Source: Anaerolineaceae bacterium (GTDB lineage Bacteria; Chloroflexota; Anaerolineae; Anaerolineales; Anaerolineaceae). From it: a DNA stretch of 55,028 bases. The translations under genes and the position numbers were made by a program. Positions 43,058 through 51,216 of the stretch are shown here, in pieces. The notes below the pieces were generated by a model. The model was not told the DNA's origin and searched no databases. It worked only from the letters and a program-made list of their open reading frames with translations. Numbering within the stretch: the first letter of the stretch is position 1; each line of letters opens with the position of its first letter. Where the stretch lies: NCBI GenBank assembly GCA_003446605.1, contig DMDF01000072.1, positions 1 through 55,028 of the forward strand. The letters are read 5' to 3'.

Positions 43058-44176
43058 ATGAATCAAAAAGGAATCAGTCCTGTTCGCATCTTTCTCAAAG
43101 CAATAGTGATCTTGTTATGTTTTAATTTTGCATTTCCCATTATTGATCATGTTCCTTCAGACAGAATATCCTTATACAATAATCTGGTAGTTGGGAGAGA
43201 GCGCTTACCCTTTGGTGAAAATCCTGACTTGGCATACAACTTGACGATGAATGATATGGATGCAATGCTGGCATCGCATGAAATTTCCAAAGCGCAAAAG
43301 GATGAATCTTTTTCGATCCTAATAACCGGTGATTCATCAGTATGGGGGACGTTACTTAATAACGAGGAAACTATTTCAACAAGGCTCGAGCAAAGAATCC
43401 ATTCCGATGAAACGTTGGATATTTATGGTAGAACGAGCGTTTACAATCTTGGGTATCCGACCACATCTATTCTAAAAGATCTTGTCATTCTGGATGAGTG
43501 CCTTAAATTTCAACCTGATACAATCATTTGGTTTATTACTCTCAATTCTGTTATCAAAGATGCCCATCAAGATGCTCCCATTATTTTGAATAATCCTGAA
43601 AAAACGAACGCGGTTATAGAGAAATATGACTTGCGTGTTCCACTTCTAGCGGAAAAGACTTATATGGAAAAAACTTTTTTGCAACAACGACGAGATATCC
43701 ATGATCGTATTCAATTGCAGCTCATGGCTGTAATGTGGGCAGCTACAAATATTGACCAATACATACCGCAAGACTATAAATCTGCCGCTCGAGATCTTGA
43801 GGCTGATGATTCTTATATGAATATCACGAATTATGAACTTACCGAGCAGGACATTGAACTAGAAGCAATTACAGCATTCATTGACCAGAATCCATCCATC
43901 AATGTAATTGTGGTAAACGAGCCAATTCTGATCAGTACTGGGATGAATAGCGAAGTTCGCTATAACTTTTATTATCCTCGATGGGTTTACGATAAATACA
44001 GATCACTGGTTGCAGCAAAATTTCAAGAAATGGGGATAAAATATATCGATTTATGGGATTCCATACCTGAAAAATTATTTACAAACAGCGCAATCCATTA
44101 TAATGCTCAGGGCGTGGATATTCTTATTGAACATCTATATCCTGAAATTGAGAAGGAAGTATTGTTGAAACAATGA
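43058..44176 (+). CDS. Membrane-anchored SGNH-hydrolase-type acyltransferase (DltD-like position)
   Basis: The 372-residue protein has an N-terminal membrane anchor (about 10-30) and an SGNH domain: block I ILITGDSSVWGTLL with nucleophile S93, and the C-terminal block NSAIHYNAQGVDIL with H347 (an Asn where many have Asp). The fold likely takes the acyl group from the membrane relay and transfers it to a glycopolymer outside the cell. It follows the MBOAT gene by 7 bp and overlaps the next SGNH gene by 4 bp. Confidence 0.82.
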   Translation: MNQKGISPVRIFLKAIVILLCFNFAFPIIDHVPSDRISLYNNLVVGRERLPFGENPDLAYNLTMNDMDAMLASHEISKAQKDESFSILITGDSSVWGTLLNNEETISTRLEQRIHSDETLDIYGRTSVYNLGYPTTSILKDLVILDECLKFQPDTIIWFITLNSVIKDAHQDAPIILNNPEKTNAVIEKYDLRVPLLAEKTYMEKTFLQQRRDIHDRIQLQLMAVMWAATNIDQYIPQDYKSAARDLEADDSYMNITNYELTEQDIELEAITAFIDQNPSINVIVVNEPILISTGMNSEVRYNFYYPRWVYDKYRSLVAAKFQEMGIKYIDLWDSIPEKLFTNSAIHYNAQGVDILIEHLYPEIEKEVLLKQ

Positions 44177-45123
44177 AATACACCAAACTTATATTAATTC
44201 TACTCAATGCTTTGATCATCACCAGTTGTACCCAACCTCAACCGACCGTACAAACAGTACATACAGATGTAGAAGATGCTACTGTTCTGATTGAAGAGAA
44301 TAGCACACTTACACAAATGACAATAGAAATAACTGAAGTGGTGACGGAAACAACATCACCAACAGAAACACCCGCATTTACACCTACACCAGATACACGC
44401 ATGTTGCCTGAGGATTGGAAGAAATGGTCTGTCAATCCTCAGATTTCTGGAACCGTTATGGATATTTTTCTTCACGGTCAAGAACTGGGTAGAAATCCCA
44501 ATGCTTTTTCAAAAATTGGAGATTGCCAAAATGTGAAGGAAGCATTTTTAGGTTTTTTTGATCGACAGGTTGTTTACCTCGCTGAAAATCAACAGCATTT
44601 ACAAGAAACCATTGACAATTTCAGTGGGTATTTCAATCGTGATGGCTTTGCTGTAAAAGGAGGCTTAAACGCACCTTCAAGTCTTAATCCACTGATGGCA
44701 GATCCTGTAGCATGCCAACCTGATGAAAACCCCTTGATGTGTGAAGTGAGAAATAACAATCCTGCCTATGCATTTGTCAGCTTTGAATTATGGTATGAAG
44801 GTCGATCGGCAGAAAACTACGAAACCTATCTCAGGCAAGTTCTGGACTATCTGATATCACAGGGAATCGTACCGATTTTACTAACGAAAGCGGATAATAC
44901 CGAAGGCGATGATTCGATTAACTACACTATTGCCAAATTAGCCTATGAATATGATATTCCCATGGTGAATTGGTGGTATACAGCCCATACCTTGCCCAAC
45001 AATGGTATGGACCCTGAGAGAAACGATGACTTTCATATATCATCCACAGCATGGACGGAAAGAAGCTACGATGCCTTAGAAACGCTAGACGCTGTTTGGC
45101 GAACCGTAAGGGATCTTCAATAA
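44173..45123 (+). CDS. SGNH-like lipoprotein with GDC in block I
   Basis: The 316-residue protein has a lipoprotein signal (Cys19 in ITSC), a Thr/Glu-rich linker (about 25-75), and an SGNH-like domain. Block I reads FSKIGDCQN, so Cys118 takes the place of the usual Ser; the C-terminal block is NDDFHISS with H288. It could be a thiol-nucleophile acyltransferase or a binding protein that lost esterase activity. Its ATG overlaps the stop of the first SGNH gene. Two SGNH proteins suggest two transfer steps or two acceptors. Confidence 0.7.
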   Translation: MKYTKLILILLNALIITSCTQPQPTVQTVHTDVEDATVLIEENSTLTQMTIEITEVVTETTSPTETPAFTPTPDTRMLPEDWKKWSVNPQISGTVMDIFLHGQELGRNPNAFSKIGDCQNVKEAFLGFFDRQVVYLAENQQHLQETIDNFSGYFNRDGFAVKGGLNAPSSLNPLMADPVACQPDENPLMCEVRNNNPAYAFVSFELWYEGRSAENYETYLRQVLDYLISQGIVPILLTKADNTEGDDSINYTIAKLAYEYDIPMVNWWYTAHTLPNNGMDPERNDDFHISSTAWTERSYDALETLDAVWRTVRDLQ

Positions 45124-45140
45124 AGAAAAAGGATATAAAG

Positions 45141-45389
45141 ATGGACAAGAAAACAATCATCGAAAAATTGGAAAAAAGGATTGTGTCAGATATTCTCAAA
45201 GAACCAGGTCGGACTATTGCCTTTGATGAAGCTTTAATTAGCAGTGGATTAATCGATTCTTTTTCAATGGTTGATATAGCATTGATTGTTGAAGATCTCT
45301 TCGATGTTCAAATTGATGATGCGGAACTTTCTGCCGATACTTTCGATACGCTGGACCAATTAGCGGATCTCATACAGCAACGGTTATAA
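45141..45389 (+). CDS. Acyl carrier protein
   Basis: The 82-residue carrier has the phosphopantetheine site LISSGLIDSFSMVDI (attachment Ser40) and helices around it (VEDLFDVQIDDAELSADTFD). In this operon it plays the part DltC has in the dlt system: it carries the activated acyl group from the AMP ligase to the MBOAT protein. ATG 45141 was chosen for AAAAAGGA about 8 bp upstream and for alignment with other carriers; an in-frame upstream start at 45051 is rejected. The ligase starts three bases after its stop. Confidence 0.93.
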   Translation: MDKKTIIEKLEKRIVSDILKEPGRTIAFDEALISSGLIDSFSMVDIALIVEDLFDVQIDDAELSADTFDTLDQLADLIQQRL

Positions 45390-45392
45390 ACG

Positions 45393-47087
45393 ATGAGGAA
45401 TTTCACAACAGTATTGCTTGACCATTATAAAGAAGATGCGGAATTCCCGGTAATAATTTTTCAAAGTGCCGGAAAGCCTGATATTCCAATTACCTATAAA
45501 GAACTGGTTGAAAAATCCTATTGCTACGCAGAAAAATATTTCAACGATGGTATTCGACCTGGTGATGTCATTGTGCTGGTCTTACAGCATAGCCTGGACC
45601 TCATCTACTCCTATTTTGGAGCTATTTTAGCTGGGGCAGTACCTTCCATGATGCCTTTTTTAACCGAAAAGCTCATCCCTGAAAAATACCAAAATGACTT
45701 TCAATCCCTTTTAACGATCATTCATCCAAAAGCTATCGTCACCTACCGTGAATTTAAAAACGAGGTTTTTGACCATTTTGATACAGCCTCGCAAGTAAAG
45801 CACATAATCCTTAGCGATGATATTGTTTTCGTGAAAAAGAAAATACCTGCAGAAATACCAGGAATATTCTGTGATGATGAAAGTGTTGCATTGTTGCAAC
45901 ACTCTTCAGGAACCACTGGTTTGCAGAAAGGGGTAGCTCTTTCACATAGAGCTGTTTTTAATCAATTGGATGGTTACATCAAAGCGATAAAGCTTGATCC
46001 AGATAAAGATGTGATTGTAAGCTGGCTACCTTTGTATCACGATATGGGATTAATAGCCTGTTTTCTCATGCCAGTTTTATACAGGACACAGGTTGTAATG
46101 ATGTCACCTTTTGAATGGGTGAGGGCTCCTTACCGTTTGTTGACAGCTATCAGCGACTATAAGGGCACTATTTGCTGGTTACCCAACTTTGCGTTTAATT
46201 TTTGTGCCAAGAAAGTACGCGATAGTCAATTAGAAGATGTGAACCTCTCTTCGATGAGAGCGCTGATTAATTGTTCAGAACCAATGCGCGATTCAAGTCA
46301 TCAGGTATTTGCAGAACGTTATGTACATTATGGATTTAATGTAGATGCTTTTGCAACAAGTTATGGAATGGCAGAGAACGTTTTCTCGGCAACCCAAGGT
46401 GGCATTGATTCTCCCATAGTAAAAGATATCATCAATCGCGATATTTTTCAAACAGAAAAAAAGGCTGTCCCCGCTACACTGGATGAACCCTCGATCGAGA
46501 TGCTTTCAACTGGAAAAGCGGTGGGAAGTGTACAAATTGCGATCCTTGATGAGAAAGATAACACTCTTAGTGATCGAGAAATTGGTGAAGTAATTATTAA
46601 AAGTAATTGTTTGTTTAATGGGTATTACAATCGACCTGACTTGACTGAAAAATGTTTTATAAATGGGTGGTTTCGTACCGGTGATTATGGTTATATGGCT
46701 GATGGAGAGTTATACATCACAGGACGGAAAAAAGATCTTATCATTGTGGGTGGCAAGAATATTTACCCACAAGATTTGGAAGCGCTAGCAATGGACGTAC
46801 CTGGAGTTCATCCCGGGCGTGCAGTAGCATTTGGTATTTTCGATGAAGATAGTGGAACGGAGGAAGTCGTGCTTATCGCAGAAGTTGATGTCGATTCTGA
46901 GGAAGAGAAAAGCACTATCAGTCGAGCAATAAAAGAAAAGGTTACTCGAAATTCAGCTATTTCCTTACGACATGTCATGCTTGTTGATGAAAAATGGTTG
47001 ATCAAGACCAGTAGTGGGAAAATGGCTCGCGCTGCGAATAAAGAAAGATATATTCGTCTAACGACGAATTCCAAAACATCAATTTGA
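45393..47087 (+). CDS. Fatty-acyl-AMP-ligase-like adenylate-forming enzyme
   Basis: The 564-residue enzyme activates a carboxylic acid with ATP and loads it on a carrier protein. It has the P-loop-like LLQHSSGTTGLQKGVALSH (171-179), SWLPLYHDMGLI, ASTYG-like ATSYGMAENVFSATQGG, WFRTGDYGYM, and GRKKDLIIVGGKNIYPQDLE; the C-terminal catalytic Lys is K543 in KTSSGKMAR. The WLPLYHDMGLI block and overall form are of fatty-acyl-AMP ligases, not of D-alanine ligases (DltA). The acid is not determined from sequence. It is the last gene of the tight cluster. Confidence 0.9.
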   Translation: MRNFTTVLLDHYKEDAEFPVIIFQSAGKPDIPITYKELVEKSYCYAEKYFNDGIRPGDVIVLVLQHSLDLIYSYFGAILAGAVPSMMPFLTEKLIPEKYQNDFQSLLTIIHPKAIVTYREFKNEVFDHFDTASQVKHIILSDDIVFVKKKIPAEIPGIFCDDESVALLQHSSGTTGLQKGVALSHRAVFNQLDGYIKAIKLDPDKDVIVSWLPLYHDMGLIACFLMPVLYRTQVVMMSPFEWVRAPYRLLTAISDYKGTICWLPNFAFNFCAKKVRDSQLEDVNLSSMRALINCSEPMRDSSHQVFAERYVHYGFNVDAFATSYGMAENVFSATQGGIDSPIVKDIINRDIFQTEKKAVPATLDEPSIEMLSTGKAVGSVQIAILDEKDNTLSDREIGEVIIKSNCLFNGYYNRPDLTEKCFINGWFRTGDYGYMADGELYITGRKKDLIIVGGKNIYPQDLEALAMDVPGVHPGRAVAFGIFDEDSGTEEVVLIAEVDVDSEEEKSTISRAIKEKVTRNSAISLRHVMLVDEKWLIKTSSGKMARAANKERYIRLTTNSKTSI

Positions 47088-47170
47088 TCAAATGGTTTTT
47101 TATTCAGAAAATCGTTGTATTTGATATTCTATTTTATGTAGAATAATAATATTCAATCAGAAAGCATATC

Positions 47171-48430
47171 ATGCCAAATCATCCATTTAATCTACAAGAG
47201 CGGTGGAAAAAACAGCGATCGGGGAAGCAAATAATTCAACGTTATGCTTTTTATGCACTTGCCATACTGTTATTATTTGCGCTCAACTTGATTATCGCGA
47301 GAAATGTCACCGGTGGGGTAGATTTCTATGTCAAGTGGGGAAGTGCCAGGATCATGCATGATGGGGAGATGAGCGTTTACAGTAACGCAGCAAGAGATCT
47401 ACTCGTGGAAAATGCCAAAAACACCATATATTTCTCCCTATCAGATACCACGCAATTTACGACGCCCATTTATACTCTTTTTCTTTATTTCCCCTTCGCT
47501 TGGATAAATGATTTTGAATTAGCACGTGCCCTATGGATGACAATATGCTGTATCTTACTGGTTGTTGGGATACAACCGCAAGAAAAGGCAGTTTTCCAAC
47601 TCCAGACAAAAAACAATGCAACATATTTTCTGATCGCATTCCTTATCACAAATATATTTTCTGCTATTTCAATTATTTCCGGAGATACGTTAATAATTGC
47701 TTTAACCCTTGTCTTGATATCACTCAAGCATGCTCGAAAGGGAAATTATGAGCTGGCGGGAATTTTCTGCGGTCTGGCAACCATTCAACCGGTGCTGGCA
47801 ATTGTATGGGTCATTTTATTGGGGATTGTTAGCATTCGAGAAGGGAATTGGGGAGTGGTGGTTTGGTTTATCATTTCATCAGTTCTGCTTGTCTTTTCAG
47901 GTTTTATTCTTCAAGCGGGTTGGACTGTGGAATATTTGCAGACAATCATACTTGCGATACGGAAAATTCCGGAAATTTTACAGTTCAATTCTCGTAATAT
48001 AAACCAGATTCTACGGTTAACGATCCCGCTCATAATTCTCATTGTAGAGTGGGTTCGAACGGTATCGCGGGTGGATCGCCCGCAAACAAATATCTGGTTG
48101 TTTAATCTCAGCCTAATTCTATTTGCTATAGGGGTGGCTCCCCTAAAACCTGAAGCTTTTGTTTTGACAATACCAGCCTGGGTCGAGATTTTTGATGAAT
48201 GGAATAAACGACAAAACAACAGCGCTAAAGTGATTGGATATATCAACCTAAGCGTTTATATATTATTCACTATTTTATTTATATTTGTAAAACCAGCCAC
48301 AATAGTGAACCAGCAAGCGATTTCAGATACGTTGCTTTCACTATCTTCAGTGCATGTGTTGTTCAATATGTACTGGATACGAGGATGGCTAAAACAGGAA
48401 GATTTGAAGAATTACATAGAACCAGCGTGA
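47171..48430 (+). CDS. GT87-like (DUF2029) membrane glycosyltransferase
   Basis: The 419-residue protein has about ten hydrophobic helices, with an N-terminal helix then NVTGGVDFYVKWGSARIMHD, where an Asp in the first outside loop is typical of polyprenyl-phosphate-sugar-dependent transferases, and TTPIYTLFLYFPFAW. The family adds sugars such as mannose outside the membrane. The gene is 83 bp after the AMP-ligase gene; it may be the last operon gene or independently transcribed. It could build or decorate the polymer that is acylated; this is inference. Confidence 0.8.
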   Translation: MPNHPFNLQERWKKQRSGKQIIQRYAFYALAILLLFALNLIIARNVTGGVDFYVKWGSARIMHDGEMSVYSNAARDLLVENAKNTIYFSLSDTTQFTTPIYTLFLYFPFAWINDFELARALWMTICCILLVVGIQPQEKAVFQLQTKNNATYFLIAFLITNIFSAISIISGDTLIIALTLVLISLKHARKGNYELAGIFCGLATIQPVLAIVWVILLGIVSIREGNWGVVVWFIISSVLLVFSGFILQAGWTVEYLQTIILAIRKIPEILQFNSRNINQILRLTIPLIILIVEWVRTVSRVDRPQTNIWLFNLSLILFAIGVAPLKPEAFVLTIPAWVEIFDEWNKRQNNSAKVIGYINLSVYILFTILFIFVKPATIVNQQAISDTLLSLSSVHVLFNMYWIRGWLKQEDLKNYIEPA

Positions 48431-48454
48431 TAGATATCTAATTTATGCTATACT
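48427..48454 (+). promoter_or_regulatory. Putative promoter of the phosphofructokinase gene
   Basis: GTGATA (48427-48432) and TATACT (48449-48454) are 16 bp apart, giving a start near 48461 and a leader with GGAGGAAGG before ATG 48494. The -35 matches only 4 of 6 consensus positions and overlaps the stop of the upstream gene. Confidence 0.5.
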
Positions 48455-48493
48455 TTTTCCGGTTAATCTCAACACAGATTTATGGAGGAAGGT

Positions 48494-49660
48494 ATGGCAA
48501 AAACTATTGGGATTTTGACTGGGGGGGGTGATGTACCAGGTCTGAATCCGGCGATGAAAATGGTGGTACTCAACGCACTCGAAGAGGGATATCGGGTAAT
48601 GGGAATTCGCCGTGGGTGGATGGGATTGTTGAATTATGATTTTGACGAACCATCCACACACGAATATTACGTCAACGAATTGGATGAGATTGATGTTCGC
48701 AAGATAGATCGGAATGGTGGTACATTTTTACACACATCCCGAACGAATCCCCAAAAAGTCAAGTACCAGGATATCCCGGATTTCCTGAGAGATTCCCCTC
48801 TGGGAGAAAATCTTGAAAATGGTACATACGATTTTACGAAGCATATCCTGCAAGTGCTGGATCATCTCAATATTGATGTTTTGGTGACCATCGGTGGGGA
48901 TGACACATTGAGCTATTCAGCAAGATTGACGAAAGAAGGCTTCCCGACTGTTGGTATTCCAAAAACCATGGATAATGATGTATACGGTACTGATTACTGT
49001 ATCGGTTTTTCAACGGCAGTCACCCGTAGCGTAGAACTGATCACCAATATGCGCACATCGCTTGGATCCCATGAGCGTATAGGTGTTGTGGAATTATTTG
49101 GGCGAAATTCAGGTGAAACCAGCCTGATTAGTGCTTATCTTGCACATGTTGACCGAGCAATTATCTCCGAAGTGCCATTTGATATAGAAAAATTGGCAAA
49201 TATGTTGCTTGAAGATAAACGCTACAGCCCTTCAAATTATTCAATCATGACCGTTTCTGAAGGCGCCACTTTTAAAGGTGGTGAGATTATCGAAACCGGA
49301 GAAACGGATGCTTATGGACATAGGAAATTAGGTGGTATTGGTGAGATCATCTCCGAAGAGATCAAACGTATCACCGGTCAGCATACCATGTATCAAAAAT
49401 TAGGTTATTTGATGCGCTCAGGACCACCTGACTCTCTGGATAGAATGGTTGCCATGAGTTTTGGCACTCTTGCATTCCAGATGATCAAAAATAACGAATT
49501 TGGGAAGATGACAGCGCTTAAAGACGGAAAATATGCAACATTCCCGCTTGAACAGGTTACATCGGGTAAGAAAATCGTGGATGTTGATTCTTACTACGAT
49601 ACAGAAAATTATAAACCACGCGTGAATAATGTCCTGGGGCACCCTATGTTCCTCAGATAA
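48494..49660 (+). CDS. 6-phosphofructokinase, probably pyrophosphate-dependent
   Basis: The 388-residue enzyme phosphorylates fructose-6-phosphate. It has GILTGGGDVPGLNPAMK, the phosphoryl-donor block VTIGGDDTLSY (D136, D137), GIPKTMDNDVYGTDYCIGF (K157, D160) and ELFGRNSGETSLISAYLA. GGDDT and PKTMDND are marks of PPi-dependent forms; ATP-dependent enzymes have GGDGS and PGTIDND. ATG 48494 was chosen since GGAGG is 6-10 bp upstream; an in-frame ATG at 48482 precedes that site. Downstream there is only a weak hairpin (49670-49689). Confidence 0.92.
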   Translation: MAKTIGILTGGGDVPGLNPAMKMVVLNALEEGYRVMGIRRGWMGLLNYDFDEPSTHEYYVNELDEIDVRKIDRNGGTFLHTSRTNPQKVKYQDIPDFLRDSPLGENLENGTYDFTKHILQVLDHLNIDVLVTIGGDDTLSYSARLTKEGFPTVGIPKTMDNDVYGTDYCIGFSTAVTRSVELITNMRTSLGSHERIGVVELFGRNSGETSLISAYLAHVDRAIISEVPFDIEKLANMLLEDKRYSPSNYSIMTVSEGATFKGGEIIETGETDAYGHRKLGGIGEIISEEIKRITGQHTMYQKLGYLMRSGPPDSLDRMVAMSFGTLAFQMIKNNEFGKMTALKDGKYATFPLEQVTSGKKIVDVDSYYDTENYKPRVNNVLGHPMFLR

Positions 49661-49702
49661 AAAAACTAGAGGCGGGCAAAAAAACGCCTTTTACTAAAAA
49701 AC

Positions 49703-50200
49703 ATGGAAGAACAAGTAACAAATCGCCCCGACACCTTTACAGTGATTCCCAGAGTGTTGGCTTTCATTGAGAGAGATGATGAAATATTACTCATCAAGAG
49801 ATTCAAAAAAGATGCCTTTGCGTACCAAAAATTGAATGGAGTAGGGGGGCACATTGAAAAAGGGGAAGATCCACTTACAGCAATTCGTAGGGAAGTACTG
49901 GAAGAATGCGGATTGGTCATCAATAACTTTGCATTACATGCCGTAATTTTCATAGATATTGAGAGCAACCCGGGGATCACTATATTTGTTTTTTCTGCTG
50001 ATTACACGGGTGGTAAAGTACGACCCTCCGAAGAGGGGGATTTAGTATGGGTAAAAAGAAGTGACATATACAGAAAACCAGTTGTCAAAGATGTACCCAT
50101 GCTATTGAAAATGATTGAAGAATCCAAAAAGGATGGACAGATCAAATATTTGCAATATATCTATACAGAGAAAGAATTATCCATACGGAAGATCACCTAA
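49703..50200 (+). CDS. Nudix hydrolase
   Basis: The 165-residue protein has the Nudix box GGHIEKGEDPLTAIRREVLE followed by ECGL, with the expected Glu ligands, preceded by FIERDDEILLIKRFKKDAFA. It cleaves nucleoside diphosphate derivatives; the family member resembles 8-oxo-dGTP diphosphatase types, but the substrate is not certain. It runs into rsmD convergently, overlapping by 24 bp at the 3' ends. Confidence 0.93.
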   Translation: MEEQVTNRPDTFTVIPRVLAFIERDDEILLIKRFKKDAFAYQKLNGVGGHIEKGEDPLTAIRREVLEECGLVINNFALHAVIFIDIESNPGITIFVFSADYTGGKVRPSEEGDLVWVKRSDIYRKPVVKDVPMLLKMIEESKKDGQIKYLQYIYTEKELSIRKIT

Positions 50201-50755
50201 ACAACGTTGATAAAATATCAATAATGTACTTCCGTACGAGCGCGTGTCAAATAGCTCCAGATGTACCAAGTCAATTGTTTTATTTTCGACCGGATGGATT
50301 TGGACAATCACCCAGCCATCATTACTTAGGATAGAAATATTTTTATCGACCAGATGCAAGGCTTTTTCCCACAGCCCCATATACTGTGGGGGAGCGATGA
50401 AAATATAGTCAAAACCAGTAGCTTGTTTTTTCTGCAAAAAACTAAAAGCATCCCCCATGATTGCCTGTGCTTTTTGCTCGACATTGCAATAGGATAGATT
50501 ATATTTTAATATTTGAAAAGCGCTTCGATTTTTTTCAATAAAACAAGCCGATGCAGCTCCGCGGCTTAATGCTTCAATTCCAACACTCCCGGTTCCCCCA
50601 AAGAGATCCAAAAAAGTCGCATTCTGAATGTCATTTCCCAAAATATTGAATAAGGCTTCTTTTACACGGTCAGTGATGGGTCGTGTGGAATTTCCAGGTA
50701 CGGATTTTAACCGCAACCCTTTGGCTGTTCCTGAGATGATCCGGGGAGAGGACAT
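50177..50755 (-). CDS. rsmD: 16S rRNA (guanine966-N2)-methyltransferase-like
   Basis: The 192-residue methyltransferase has the RsmD N-terminus PRIISGTAKGLRLKSVPG, RPITDRVKEALFNILG, and the SAM-binding FLDLFGGTGSVGIEALSRGA. Motif IV, usually DPPY, reads IAPPQY here (IFIAPPQYMGLW). That loses the Asp normally facing the target amino group. The last gene of the UXS-GtrA-RsmD minus-strand cluster; its 3' end overlaps the Nudix gene. Confidence 0.9.
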   Translation of the reverse strand: MSSPRIISGTAKGLRLKSVPGNSTRPITDRVKEALFNILGNDIQNATFLDLFGGTGSVGIEALSRGAASACFIEKNRSAFQILKYNLSYCNVEQKAQAIMGDAFSFLQKKQATGFDYIFIAPPQYMGLWEKALHLVDKNISILSNDGWVIVQIHPVENKTIDLVHLELFDTRSYGSTLLIFYQRCLGDLPYG

Positions 50756-50769
50756 ATGATGATCCTATA

Positions 50770-51216
50770 TCACTTGATGCCTTTGTATGTCCAAAAACGA
50801 TTTGCAAAGTAATTCCAGAAAAGCACCACAATGATAGCTATTGCCAGCGAAACATTGTGCCCGATGGTTACAGGGCTAAGGGGAAAATCGGAACTTAGCG
50901 ATTGTTCCGCGAGCGTGATGATTGGATTTTCAAGATAAGCGAACAGTGGAGTACGAATGATAAGACCTATAACACTGATAATACTAAACTTCACTAATTG
51001 TTGACTAATTGGTATAGATTTTGATTCTGGATAGGTCCAATTGCGATTCCATATAAAATTATTGATCACTGCTATTGAAAAGGAACAGACGCTGGCTTCA
51101 ATTGACTCAAAATGAAATAAGTTGATACATAAGTTAAATATCGCAAAATCGACCACGGTTCCGCTCAAACCAACCAGAGCAAATTTAAGGAACCGTTTTG
51201 GTTTTGTGTTTTTCAA
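50770..51216 (-). CDS. GtrA-family membrane protein
   Basis: The 148-residue protein has four membrane helices and the GtrA signature LKFALVGLSGTVVDFAIFNL, FSIAVINNFIWNRNWTYPES, and the closing WNYFANRFWTYKGIK. The family is thought to translocate polyprenyl-linked sugars or aid cell-envelope glycosylation. Its ATG overlaps the stop of the UDP-glucuronate decarboxylase-like gene by 4 bp, which suggests joint work on a UDP-xylose-derived or similar envelope sugar. Confidence 0.92.
   Translation of the reverse strand: MKNTKPKRFLKFALVGLSGTVVDFAIFNLCINLFHFESIEASVCSFSIAVINNFIWNRNWTYPESKSIPISQQLVKFSIISVIGLIIRTPLFAYLENPIITLAEQSLSSDFPLSPVTIGHNVSLAIAIIVVLFWNYFANRFWTYKGIK

Noticed and set aside
45051..45140. 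Carrier protein beginning at ATG 45051
   Set aside because: The extra 30 residues are basic, lie within the preceding SGNH gene and do not align with carrier proteins; ATG 45141 has its own ribosome site.
45393..47087. Naming the AMP ligase DltA and the operon dltXBDCA
   Set aside because: Gene order fits, but the ligase carries fatty-acyl-AMP-ligase blocks such as WLPLYHDMGLI and the organism is unlikely to have teichoic acids. Only an analogy is claimed.
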